Positions 26,565 through 33,743 of a stretch of DNA of 64,000 bases are shown piece by piece. The stretch lies in contig JAFSQI010000083.1 in NCBI GenBank assembly GCA_017446685.1, positions 1-64,000 of the forward strand, given 5' to 3'. The stretch is from Butyrivibrio sp. Its GTDB lineage: Bacteria > Bacillota > Clostridia > Lachnospirales > Lachnospiraceae. Below the pieces are notes generated by a model that worked only from the letters and a program-made list of their open reading frames with translations, was not told where the DNA came from and searched no databases. The translations under genes and the position numbers were made by a program. Positions within the stretch are counted from its first letter, which is position 1. Every line of letters begins with the position of its first letter.

Positions 26565-26593
26565 AATATACTAAAGTAAGTAGTAAAAATCAA
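26565..26593 (-). promoter_or_regulatory. plsX promoter
   Basis: TTGATT (26588-26593) and TATATT (26565-26570) with 17-base spacing on the minus strand, about 40 bases upstream of plsX and just below the rpmF terminator. Confidence 0.6.
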
Positions 26594-26600
26594 TAGATGT

Positions 26601-26639
26601 AAAAGCAAAAAAGAAGGCTTTCCGTTAAACGGAAAGCCT
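26601..26639 (-). terminator. Intrinsic terminator after rpmF
   Basis: A perfect 10-base stem AGGCTTTCCG (26615-26639) followed on the minus strand by a CTTCTTTTTTGC tract. Confidence 0.85.
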
Positions 26640-26672
26640 GCATCAGCGAACATATTCGGTTAAGTAAAAGCA

Positions 26673-26855
26673 TTAAGCCTCAACTTCAACAATGCTCTTC
26701 TTGTTGTAATAGCCGCACTTCTTGCATGCCATGTGTGGCTGCATAAGAGCTCCACAATGACTGCACTTAACAAGAGTTGGAGCTGTCATTTTCCAGTTAG
26801 CTCTTCTCTGGTCTCTGTGGCCTTTTGATGACTTGTTCTTTGGGCAGATTGACAT
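26673..26855 (-). CDS. rpmF: 50S ribosomal protein L32
   Basis: A 60-residue large-subunit protein with the zinc-binding cysteines in KCSHCGALMQPHMACKKCG. This is the four-cysteine form. A GGAGGTG Shine-Dalgarno precedes it. It has a strong promoter and its own terminator. The roughly 90-base leader could form a small hairpin from TTGCC and GGCAG repeats, without a recognisable regulatory motif. Confidence 0.97.
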   Translation of the reverse strand: MSICPKNKSSKGHRDQRRANWKMTAPTLVKCSHCGALMQPHMACKKCGYYNKKSIVEVEA

Positions 26856-26942
26856 TTCAGTAACACCTCCTTACAGTAACCGTATAAGAAACTGCCTATG
26901 TTCAAGGCAATTGTTTACGTTTATTCATTAGCATACCTAAGT

Positions 26943-26971
26943 AGTATACCTACCCTGCTTATATTTGTCAA
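26943..26971 (-). promoter_or_regulatory. rpmF promoter
   Basis: On the minus strand a perfect TTGACA (26966-26971) lies 17 bases before TATACT (26943-26948). Confidence 0.85.
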
Positions 26972-27024
26972 TATTTTTTTAATAAATTTAGTTACAAATT
27001 ACAGTATCAAAATTTTCTAAATAA

Positions 27025-27074
27025 TGCACAATAGTGCAAAAAAACTTGAATATTTTGAAGTATTATTGTATTAT
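27025..27074 (+). promoter_or_regulatory. Promoter and upstream inverted repeat of the AraC gene at 27119
   Basis: TTGAAT (27046-27051) and TATTAT (27069-27074) are 17 bases apart. Immediately upstream of the -35, TGCAC and GTGCA arms flank AATA (27025-27038), a 14-base inverted repeat that could be a regulator-binding site. Confidence 0.55.
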
Positions 27075-27118
27075 TTCATTGTTGCAATTTCAATTGGGGT
27101 TAATAAAGAGGGTACAGT

Positions 27119-27979
27119 ATGAAAGAATTAAATTCCTGCAAAGATGCAATGGCAAATAGTATTGAAAAAAAATATTTCAGTATTGCTCATTTATATAAAG
27201 ATGAAAAAGCAATGGAAATGCATATCCATGATTGCTACGAAGTATATTTCTCTATATCCGGTGGCAAACAGTTTCTAATTGATAATAAGGTATATGATAT
27301 TGCTCCCGGAGATTTATTTCTAATAAATCAGTATGATTCTCACTATCTCACTCAGATAGACAAGGAATTACATGAAAGAATTGTTATTATGATTGATCCG
27401 GAGTTTATGCAAAGCATTTCCTCTAAAGAAACCGATCTGGATGCCTGTTTCCAGAAAAGAAGTGAAAAATTTTCACATAAAATAAGTCTCACATCAGAAC
27501 AGCAAGGTCGTTTTTTATATTTTGTAAACAAGATCCTTACCAGCAACAGTTATGGTCACGATCTCCTGGAAAAAGCAATCTTCACAGAATTGTTTGTGAT
27601 GATCAACCAGATTATTTATGATAAAATGAGCAATCGTGCAGAAGAAAAGCCTGCAACCTATAACGAACAGGTTGATGCTATTCTTTCATATTTAAATAAT
27701 AATATTCAATATCCTATCAGTATAGGTGATTTATCAAAACATTTTTATATAAGCGAATCCTATATCTGCAGAATATTTAAATCAGCAACAGGTACTACCA
27801 TTAACAAGTATATGACTGCACGAAGGATTTCAATTGCAAAATCACTTTTAGCTGAAGGAATAGGAGTAAGCGAAGTATGTGACAGATGCGGCTTTTCAGA
27901 CTACAGCAATTTTCTAAAAGCATTCACTAAATCTGTCGGTATTTCCCCAAAAAAATATTCGCAGTATTGCAACCGCTAA
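27119..27979 (+). CDS. AraC family transcriptional regulator with cupin sensor domain
   Basis: A 286-residue regulator. The N-terminal cupin (about 30-110: MHIHDCYEVYFSISGG, then APGDLFLINQYDSH) is the ligand-sensing half. The C-terminal AraC DNA-binding domain shows both helix-turn-helix motifs (SIGDLSKHFYISESYICRIFK, then CGFSDYSNFLKAF). It is divergent from rpmF and convergent with ackA, with no obvious target operon adjacent. It is a paralogue of the regulator at 15782-16657 in layout. The signal it senses is unknown. Confidence 0.92.
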   Translation: MKELNSCKDAMANSIEKKYFSIAHLYKDEKAMEMHIHDCYEVYFSISGGKQFLIDNKVYDIAPGDLFLINQYDSHYLTQIDKELHERIVIMIDPEFMQSISSKETDLDACFQKRSEKFSHKISLTSEQQGRFLYFVNKILTSNSYGHDLLEKAIFTELFVMINQIIYDKMSNRAEEKPATYNEQVDAILSYLNNNIQYPISIGDLSKHFYISESYICRIFKSATGTTINKYMTARRISIAKSLLAEGIGVSEVCDRCGFSDYSNFLKAFTKSVGISPKKYSQYCNR

Positions 27980-28003
27980 GTCGGCTGTAATACTGCGAAT
28001 TTT
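27960..28003. terminator. Bidirectional terminator between the AraC gene and ackA
   Basis: CGCAGTATT and AATACTGCG arms (27960-27997) enclose an inner CCG/CGG pair. On the plus strand AATTTTTA follows; on the minus strand a run of T follows. The hairpin overlaps the last 20 bases of the AraC gene. Confidence 0.8.
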
Positions 28004-28018
28004 TATATACAATATTTA

Positions 28019-29215
28019 TTATTTGCAAAGAGCATAAGTATCACGTGCAATAGCAAGCTCTTCATTTGTAGGAACAACCATAAGTGTTACCTTACTGTCT
28101 GAAGTAGAAATAATCTTCTCTTCTCCACGAACCTTATTTGCCTCAACATCAAGTGATGCGCCAACAAATCCAAGCTTATCGCAAATAAGTTTACGAACAA
28201 AGCCACTGTTTTCGCCAACTCCTGCTGTAAAACAAATAGCATCAACGCTGCCCATAGCTGCTGTATAAGCACCAATATACTTAACAACTCTATAAACAAA
28301 TGCATCAACGGCACGTTTTGCTCCGGCATGACCATTGTTATATCCCTGCTCAAGATCTCTAAAATCAGATGATAATTCATCAGAAAGTCCAAATACACCG
28401 GACTTCTTGTTGAGAATATTTGTAACATCTGAAACTGAAAGATTTTCTTTCTTCATAATGAACTCTACAACAGATGGATCAATATCACCTGTTCTTGTTC
28501 CCATGATAAGACCTTCCAAAGGAGTAAGTCCCATGGATGTATCTACGCACTTTCCACCATCTACAGCACTGATACTGGCACCATTTCCAAGGTGACAAAC
28601 AATCATCTTAAGATCCTTACCGTCTTTTCCAAGAATTTCTGCTGCTCTCTTACTTACATAAGAATGGCTTGTTCCATGGAAGCCATATCTTCTGATTCCA
28701 TATTTCTCATAATATGAATAATGAAGTCCGTAAAGGTAAGCATTTTCAGGCATTGTCTGATGGAAAGCAGTATCAAAAACTGCAACCATAGGAACGCCTG
28801 GCATTGCCTTCTGGCAGGCTCTGATTCCGATAAGGTTTGCAGGATTGTGAAGAGGTGCAAGATCGCTGACATCTTCAATAGCCTTGATAACTTCATCAGT
28901 TATGATAACAGACTTTGTAAACTTCTCTCCTCCATGAACAATTCTGTGACCAACAGCGCCAATTTCCTCAAGAGAAACAACACCGTTTTCTTTATTGGTA
29001 AGAGCTTCAATAACTAGCTCAATTGCCCTGTTGTGGTCAGGCATTGGAGTTACGTTTGTAATCTTATCCTTTCCGGCAGGAGTATAAACTATCTGGCTGC
29101 CATCAATACCTATTCTTTCGCAAAGTCCCTTACAAATAACCTGTTCTGACTCTGAATCGATAAGCTGGAATTTAAGTGATGAGCTTCCGCAATTGATTAC
29201 TAAAATTTTCATCAT
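28019..29215 (-). CDS. ackA: Acetate kinase
   Basis: Makes ATP and acetate from acetyl phosphate, the energy-yielding step of acetogenic fermentation. The 398-residue protein has the N-terminal ILVINCGSSSLKFQL phosphate loop, HRIVHGGEKF, FDTAFHQTMP with its catalytic Asp, RRYGFHGTSHSYV, and GENSGFVR. Two consecutive ATGs begin the gene; AGAGG is close upstream. There is no pta gene next to it. A perfect cre-type site lies about 125 bases upstream, where CcpA activates ackA in Bacillus, and an inverted repeat surrounds the core promoter. Confidence 0.98.
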   Translation of the reverse strand: MMKILVINCGSSSLKFQLIDSESEQVICKGLCERIGIDGSQIVYTPAGKDKITNVTPMPDHNRAIELVIEALTNKENGVVSLEEIGAVGHRIVHGGEKFTKSVIITDEVIKAIEDVSDLAPLHNPANLIGIRACQKAMPGVPMVAVFDTAFHQTMPENAYLYGLHYSYYEKYGIRRYGFHGTSHSYVSKRAAEILGKDGKDLKMIVCHLGNGASISAVDGGKCVDTSMGLTPLEGLIMGTRTGDIDPSVVEFIMKKENLSVSDVTNILNKKSGVFGLSDELSSDFRDLEQGYNNGHAGAKRAVDAFVYRVVKYIGAYTAAMGSVDAICFTAGVGENSGFVRKLICDKLGFVGASLDVEANKVRGEEKIISTSDSKVTLMVVPTNEELAIARDTYALCK

Positions 29216-29261
29216 TAACCTCTTTCTATTGTTGTTTTAATCTTATAAAATGATGGTTGTG

Positions 29262-29306
29262 ATATTCACTACATAATAATTGTAGCAGTGAATATTTTAA
29301 TAGCAA
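29262..29306 (-). promoter_or_regulatory. ackA promoter with flanking 9-base inverted repeat
   Basis: On the minus strand TTGCTA (29301-29306) lies 16 bases before TACAAT (29279-29284). ATATTCACT (29262-29270) and AGTGAATAT (29287-29295) are a perfect inverted repeat spaced 16 bases apart, surrounding the -10. This may be an operator. Confidence 0.5.
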
Positions 29307-29336
29307 GGTAAAAGTTGTACAAATTTGTGATTTTCT

Positions 29337-29350
29337 TGAAAGCGCTTACA
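29337..29350. promoter_or_regulatory. cre site (CcpA-type operator) between ackA and tmcAL
   Basis: TGAAAGCGCTTACA matches the cre consensus TGWNANCGNTNWCA at every defined position. It ends 5 bases before the tmcAL start codon and is about 70 bases upstream of the predicted ackA start of transcription. That spacing suits activation of ackA and could block tmcAL. Confidence 0.7.
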
Positions 29351-29355
29351 TCCAC

Positions 29356-30630
29356 ATGAAAACTATAGCAGTAATAGCAGAATTTAATCCATTTCATAAT
29401 GGTCATTTACATTTAATAGAACAGTGCAAAAAAGATTTGGAGGCAGACCGATGCGTCATTATCATGAGCGGAGATTTTGTTCAAAGAGGCGCTCCTGCCC
29501 TTATAGATAAATTTACCAGAACAAAAACAGCTCTATTGTCAGGAGCTGATGTTTGTATTGAACTTCCTATCTACTACGCTCTTGGAAGTGCCGAATATTT
29601 TGCCGCCGGAGCTGTTTCAATTCTTGATAAACTTGGATGCATAGACTATTTGTGCTTTGGAAGCGAATGCGGCGAAATCAAATATTTAGAAAAAACAGCT
29701 GAAATATTGAACAAAGAACCTGAATTATTTAAATCAACACTTTCTGCTTGTCTTAAATCAGGCCAAAGTTTTGCTTCTTCAAGAGAAAAAGCTGTTTTAA
29801 CATTTATTACTAATGAGGATCCATCAATTTCTGATGAAAAACTAAAAGAATTCAAAAATATTCTATCTGAACCTAATAATACTCTGGCACTTGAATATAT
29901 CAAGGCACTAAAAAAAAGAAACAGCAAAATCGTTCCCTATACAATAAAAAGAAAGGGCGAACATTATAAATCTGAGACACTAAATGAATTTTCAAGCGCC
30001 ACAGCAATAAGAGAAGCTATTTTAAATTCACCCAAAAATAATATTGTTTTTTCTATAAAAAATACAATGCCACCCGTATGTGCTGATCTTTTACAATCCT
30101 ATGACAGCGAATTTGCTTTCACTACAAAAGAAAAATCGGAAAAGCTAGATGTCTTACTTCAATACAAACTAATATTATGCAATAATAGAACTTTTTCAGA
30201 ATATCTGGATGTTTCTGAAGATATAAGTAATAAAATCAGTTCATATCTCGATTATTACAATGGATTTGATGACTTTTGCACACATCTTAAATCCAAAAAT
30301 CTGGCATATTCAAGACTTAGCAGAATATGTATGCATATTTTATTAGACATAAAAACTCAAAATATGCAGGAATACAAAAATGATGATTATACATCCTATG
30401 CCCGCATTCTAGGAATGAAATCCTCAGCTTCTGATGTACTCAAATTAGCTAAAAAGACTTCTTCCATACCTATAATCAACAGATTAAAGGATGCTGACAA
30501 CAAAAGCTGTAATCTTTCATATCTTCAAAAAAGACTTTTAAGCGAGACCTTAAACTCAAGTAAAATCTATAACCTCCTTTACAAAAAAGATCAAGTAAAT
30601 GAGTATAGAATTAAGCAGATAATCTTTTAA
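29356..30630 (+). CDS. tmcAL: tRNA(Met) cytidine acetate ligase TmcAL (YlbM)
   Basis: Uses ATP and free acetate to form N4-acetylcytidine at the wobble position of elongator tRNA-Met. The 424-residue protein has the nucleotidyltransferase motif FNPFHNGH (10-17), then IIMSGDFVQRGAPALIDKF and LPIYYALGSAEYFA, which are diagnostic of YlbM. It is divergent from ackA, which produces acetate. There is no Shine-Dalgarno before the ATG: the cre palindrome occupies the place where it should be. The conserved N-terminus leaves no alternative start, so translation may be leaderless or atypical. Confidence 0.93.
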   Translation: MKTIAVIAEFNPFHNGHLHLIEQCKKDLEADRCVIIMSGDFVQRGAPALIDKFTRTKTALLSGADVCIELPIYYALGSAEYFAAGAVSILDKLGCIDYLCFGSECGEIKYLEKTAEILNKEPELFKSTLSACLKSGQSFASSREKAVLTFITNEDPSISDEKLKEFKNILSEPNNTLALEYIKALKKRNSKIVPYTIKRKGEHYKSETLNEFSSATAIREAILNSPKNNIVFSIKNTMPPVCADLLQSYDSEFAFTTKEKSEKLDVLLQYKLILCNNRTFSEYLDVSEDISNKISSYLDYYNGFDDFCTHLKSKNLAYSRLSRICMHILLDIKTQNMQEYKNDDYTSYARILGMKSSASDVLKLAKKTSSIPIINRLKDADNKSCNLSYLQKRLLSETLNSSKIYNLLYKKDQVNEYRIKQIIF

Positions 30631-30723
30631 CCAAATTTTAAGATTTCTCTCTTTTGCACGGATTGAAGATGTTTTTTTATCGTGATAACATATATATAGT
30701 GCTATATCCTTGGAGGAAATCTT

Positions 30724-32835
30724 ATGGGTCTTGTAAAATTAGAAAAAGGTCAGATACTTCACAGAGCTGCAAAAGACATCGTATCAACCATAGAAATTGT
30801 TGTAAAGGGAACTATTGGGATTTCCAACCAGTTCACTTCTATTTCTCTTGGTGTCGGCGGTCTTCTCGGAATCGTTGAAATTCCTGGAAACACATATATT
30901 TATACTTACGAAGCACTTGAAGAATGTGCTATTTACTCATATTCTTTTAATTCAGAAGAAGATATTCCTAAAGTAATCAAAGCTAACCCAAAGATTACTC
31001 CTATTCTTGCTGCGCAATGTGTTGAAACTGCAGCAAAATGCTGCGATGTATATGACAAAGAATATAATGAAGCTTTGTCGGAATACAATCAGATAATGCA
31101 GGATTATTCTGATTACCCTCAGCTTTGCATTAAGGTAGGTGAAGCAGCAAAAACTTTTCCGGAAATTGATCAGCTCATTTCGCCAGAGCGAAATAATGAC
31201 ATTCCCGAATGGTCATTTTCATTTATTCGCGGATTAAAAGATCATGATGCTGTTCTTAGAAAAAATGTCTATCCTTTAAGTCTGGATATAGCCATTGGTA
31301 TAATTATGATGAACTATACCGTTTTTTCCAAGATTTCAAATGCTTCTCAGCTTCTTATTGAATATCGAAAAGTATTAAAAACAAAAGCTTCTGCTTTCAT
31401 TTCCACAATGAAGGTAATTAGAGCCAAGTTAAATGATATAGAAAAGTCCGAAGAAAATGGCGAAAGCGTTGTAACTATTGTTAACGCTTTAAATACTATT
31501 TTACTTTATTCCGAACTTCCCCAGGATGTTACAACTAAATTTGAAGAAGAAATAAACGAATTTAAGAAAAATGAAAACCGTTATGATTCTTCCGACGAAG
31601 CACGTGCACTTAGACGTAGTATCGGGAATTCTTTTTATGATATATACTCCCATGCCTTTTTAAAGAGTCTAACGGATGAAGCTCTTCCAATGGAGCTTAA
31701 AATGTTCTTCATGTTTGGTTTTGTTGATGAAGAACTTGCAGGTGAAAAAAATACAGCGATTTTATACAACATGGCAAAAGCCTACACTCCTGATCCGGAT
31801 GGAAAGGTTCTGACAGTATATGAATGGCTAAAAAAGATATTTAACCTTGAAGTTGATCCTTCCAGAAACGAGTTTGATCAGGACTGGCCAACTTATTTAA
31901 GAGAACAAAAAACAAGCGGAAACATAACTCAGGAACAGCTTGATCGCATGACTAATTCGCCAACAAGCAGATTAAATTTTGAAATACACAATCTTTTTGC
32001 ACTTGGAAACAAAATGACTTTTGGAAGAATCTCCTCTTTTGTTCCTGTATTTGATGTACAAAATGTGCTAAGGCCATTAGATTCAGCATATCTTACTGCC
32101 GCCAGAATAAATGACTACTACAAAATGATTCGAAGTGTTGACTATGGTGTATTTTGCAGACAAGCAGTATATTCAAACACCGAGATTGGAATCACACAGC
32201 TTTACTACGCTGATGATATAACGCCTTACATGATTCTGATGCCCAACATAGGTTCAAGAGCCTCTCTATGGCAGGAAATTGAGGGCAAAAAAAGAAGCAC
32301 ACCTGCTCGTTTGGTTGTCTCCATATTTAACACAGAGAATACCGACGAATGTATGATAAAACTCTTTGGTGAATTCCGTTGGGAAATGTGTAAAACAGAG
32401 CAAGGCGTTCACTGGAATGATGTAACTGATCCTTCACTTACTTCAATGTACTGCGACTATCTTCAGTTTTATAAAAAGAATCCTGCACTCTCTGCAGATA
32501 ATAAGGAAAAGCTCAAAACAGATTTAAAGAAATACAGCAACAACTTCAAAAATATGTTTATAGCTGATTATCTTGCCTATGTTAAATTTGAAGCAGCAGG
32601 TTCTTTAAGGCTAAACAAAATTGCAAGAGAAATCTTATTTACTTTCTGTCCGTTTGCAAAAGAATTGCGTGAAAAGGTTGCAGAGAATCCTCAATACGGT
32701 GAACTAATAAATCACTACAACAACAGGATCAACAATCTTGCCAAGCCTGTAATAAATGCAATTCACAAATTAAATAAGGACGGTGTCGAAATTCCGCCTC
32801 AAATCAGTGGTCAACTTGAATATCTGAAAAAATAA
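30724..32835 (+). CDS. Large protein of unknown function with N-terminal cyclic-nucleotide-binding-like domain
   Basis: A 703-residue soluble protein I do not recognise. Residues about 1-95 resemble a Crp-type effector fold: strands ending in GGLLGIVEIPGN, then TYEALEECAIYSYSF, then a helix like the one after the Crp barrel. The Arg/Ser phosphate-binding cassette for cAMP is not evident and there is no helix-turn-helix. The remaining 600 residues are predicted largely helical, with Tyr/Lys-rich stretches, and contain no known catalytic motif. A GGAGG Shine-Dalgarno lies 7 bases before the ATG. It is a single gene with its own AT-rich promoter region and terminator, convergent with the GH43 operon. 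Function is not assigned. Confidence 0.85.
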   Translation: MGLVKLEKGQILHRAAKDIVSTIEIVVKGTIGISNQFTSISLGVGGLLGIVEIPGNTYIYTYEALEECAIYSYSFNSEEDIPKVIKANPKITPILAAQCVETAAKCCDVYDKEYNEALSEYNQIMQDYSDYPQLCIKVGEAAKTFPEIDQLISPERNNDIPEWSFSFIRGLKDHDAVLRKNVYPLSLDIAIGIIMMNYTVFSKISNASQLLIEYRKVLKTKASAFISTMKVIRAKLNDIEKSEENGESVVTIVNALNTILLYSELPQDVTTKFEEEINEFKKNENRYDSSDEARALRRSIGNSFYDIYSHAFLKSLTDEALPMELKMFFMFGFVDEELAGEKNTAILYNMAKAYTPDPDGKVLTVYEWLKKIFNLEVDPSRNEFDQDWPTYLREQKTSGNITQEQLDRMTNSPTSRLNFEIHNLFALGNKMTFGRISSFVPVFDVQNVLRPLDSAYLTAARINDYYKMIRSVDYGVFCRQAVYSNTEIGITQLYYADDITPYMILMPNIGSRASLWQEIEGKKRSTPARLVVSIFNTENTDECMIKLFGEFRWEMCKTEQGVHWNDVTDPSLTSMYCDYLQFYKKNPALSADNKEKLKTDLKKYSNNFKNMFIADYLAYVKFEAAGSLRLNKIAREILFTFCPFAKELREKVAENPQYGELINHYNNRINNLAKPVINAIHKLNKDGVEIPPQISGQLEYLKK

Positions 32836-32837
32836 AT

Positions 32838-32871
32838 AGCCCCGCGCCAGTTAATCTGACGCGGGTTTATT
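32838..32871. terminator. Bidirectional terminator between the 703-residue protein gene and the GH43 operon
   Basis: A GC-rich stem (CCCGCG...CGCGGG with an inner CAG/CTG, 32841-32865) is followed by TTTATTTTA on the plus strand and by a T-rich tract on the minus strand. Confidence 0.88.
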
Positions 32872-33717
32872 TTAGGCATTAATATATTTTTTCTCAATAT
32901 TCTGTATAAACTCTCTGGCTGCAACAGCGTTGTCAGGCTTGGTATCTTCTAAAGTAGCATGGATAAATGGTTTCTTTTCTACGGCGAATTTAATTACACT
33001 ATCATAGTTGATTTCTCCAAGTCCGCAAGCCATACTCTTGACTGAATCACCTTCAACAACTGCATCCTTAAGATGGATCATACAAATATCTTTTGCAAGA
33101 ATATCTATTGCTTCCTCAAAAACCTCCTGTCTCTGATCAAAGTTATCAGTCCAAAGAAGATTAACAGGATCAAAAATAATCTGAAGATTAGGTGATTCTA
33201 TTCTATCAAGAACCTCTCTTGCTCTCTTCGGATTCCATACAATATGTCTGTAAACAGGCTCAATAGCTACAATTACGCCCATCTTTTCAGCATAATTTAC
33301 AACAGGCTTAAGATTAGTTATAAATGTTTCAAGCGCCTCTTTAGAATGACACGCCTCTTTGTCATAAGTATATCCTGTATTTGGAGCACCTGTCTCAGTA
33401 CCTACCATACCCGCTCCCATCAGTGAAGCAAATCTGATATGAGCCATATACTTATTCTGAGTTGCCTTCAATTGCTCAGCATCAGGTGTTGCAAGATTGA
33501 GATAACATCCAAGTACAGCCACATCAAGGTCAGCTCTTCTAAATGCATCCCTCATATACATCGCATATCCGGGAGTAAGTGCTGTTGGATCTGCAGTAAA
33601 ACCGGGAACCTTTGAAAGAGCTATATGCGTACATGTAAATCCCTGTTTCTTAATCTCCTGTAATCTTTCCTCGAAAGGCAGTTCTTTAGTGTCATGAAAT
33701 CTGATTCCTATCTGCAT
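32872..33717 (-). CDS. Sugar phosphate isomerase/epimerase-like TIM barrel protein
   Basis: A 281-residue protein of the xylose-isomerase-like (AP endonuclease 2) superfamily. Candidate metal-binding residues are visible in VAIEPVYRH (Glu), IIFDPVNLLW (Asp), MIHLKDAV (His) and HATLEDTK (Glu). The fold covers ketose epimerases, hydroxypyruvate isomerases and related enzymes, so the substrate cannot be read from sequence alone. It is the last gene of the SGNH - GH43 - ankyrin-GH43 operon. That position suggests it handles a monosaccharide released by those hydrolases. Confidence 0.85.
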   Translation of the reverse strand: MQIGIRFHDTKELPFEERLQEIKKQGFTCTHIALSKVPGFTADPTALTPGYAMYMRDAFRRADLDVAVLGCYLNLATPDAEQLKATQNKYMAHIRFASLMGAGMVGTETGAPNTGYTYDKEACHSKEALETFITNLKPVVNYAEKMGVIVAIEPVYRHIVWNPKRAREVLDRIESPNLQIIFDPVNLLWTDNFDQRQEVFEEAIDILAKDICMIHLKDAVVEGDSVKSMACGLGEINYDSVIKFAVEKKPFIHATLEDTKPDNAVAAREFIQNIEKKYINA

Positions 33718-33743
33718 AAAAAATACTCTCCTCTGTAAAAATT

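Noticed and set aside
30654-30878. Short plus-strand frame of 74 codons overlapping the start of the 703-residue protein gene
   Set aside because: It overlaps the longer gene in another frame, has no Shine-Dalgarno and its composition is not protein-like.
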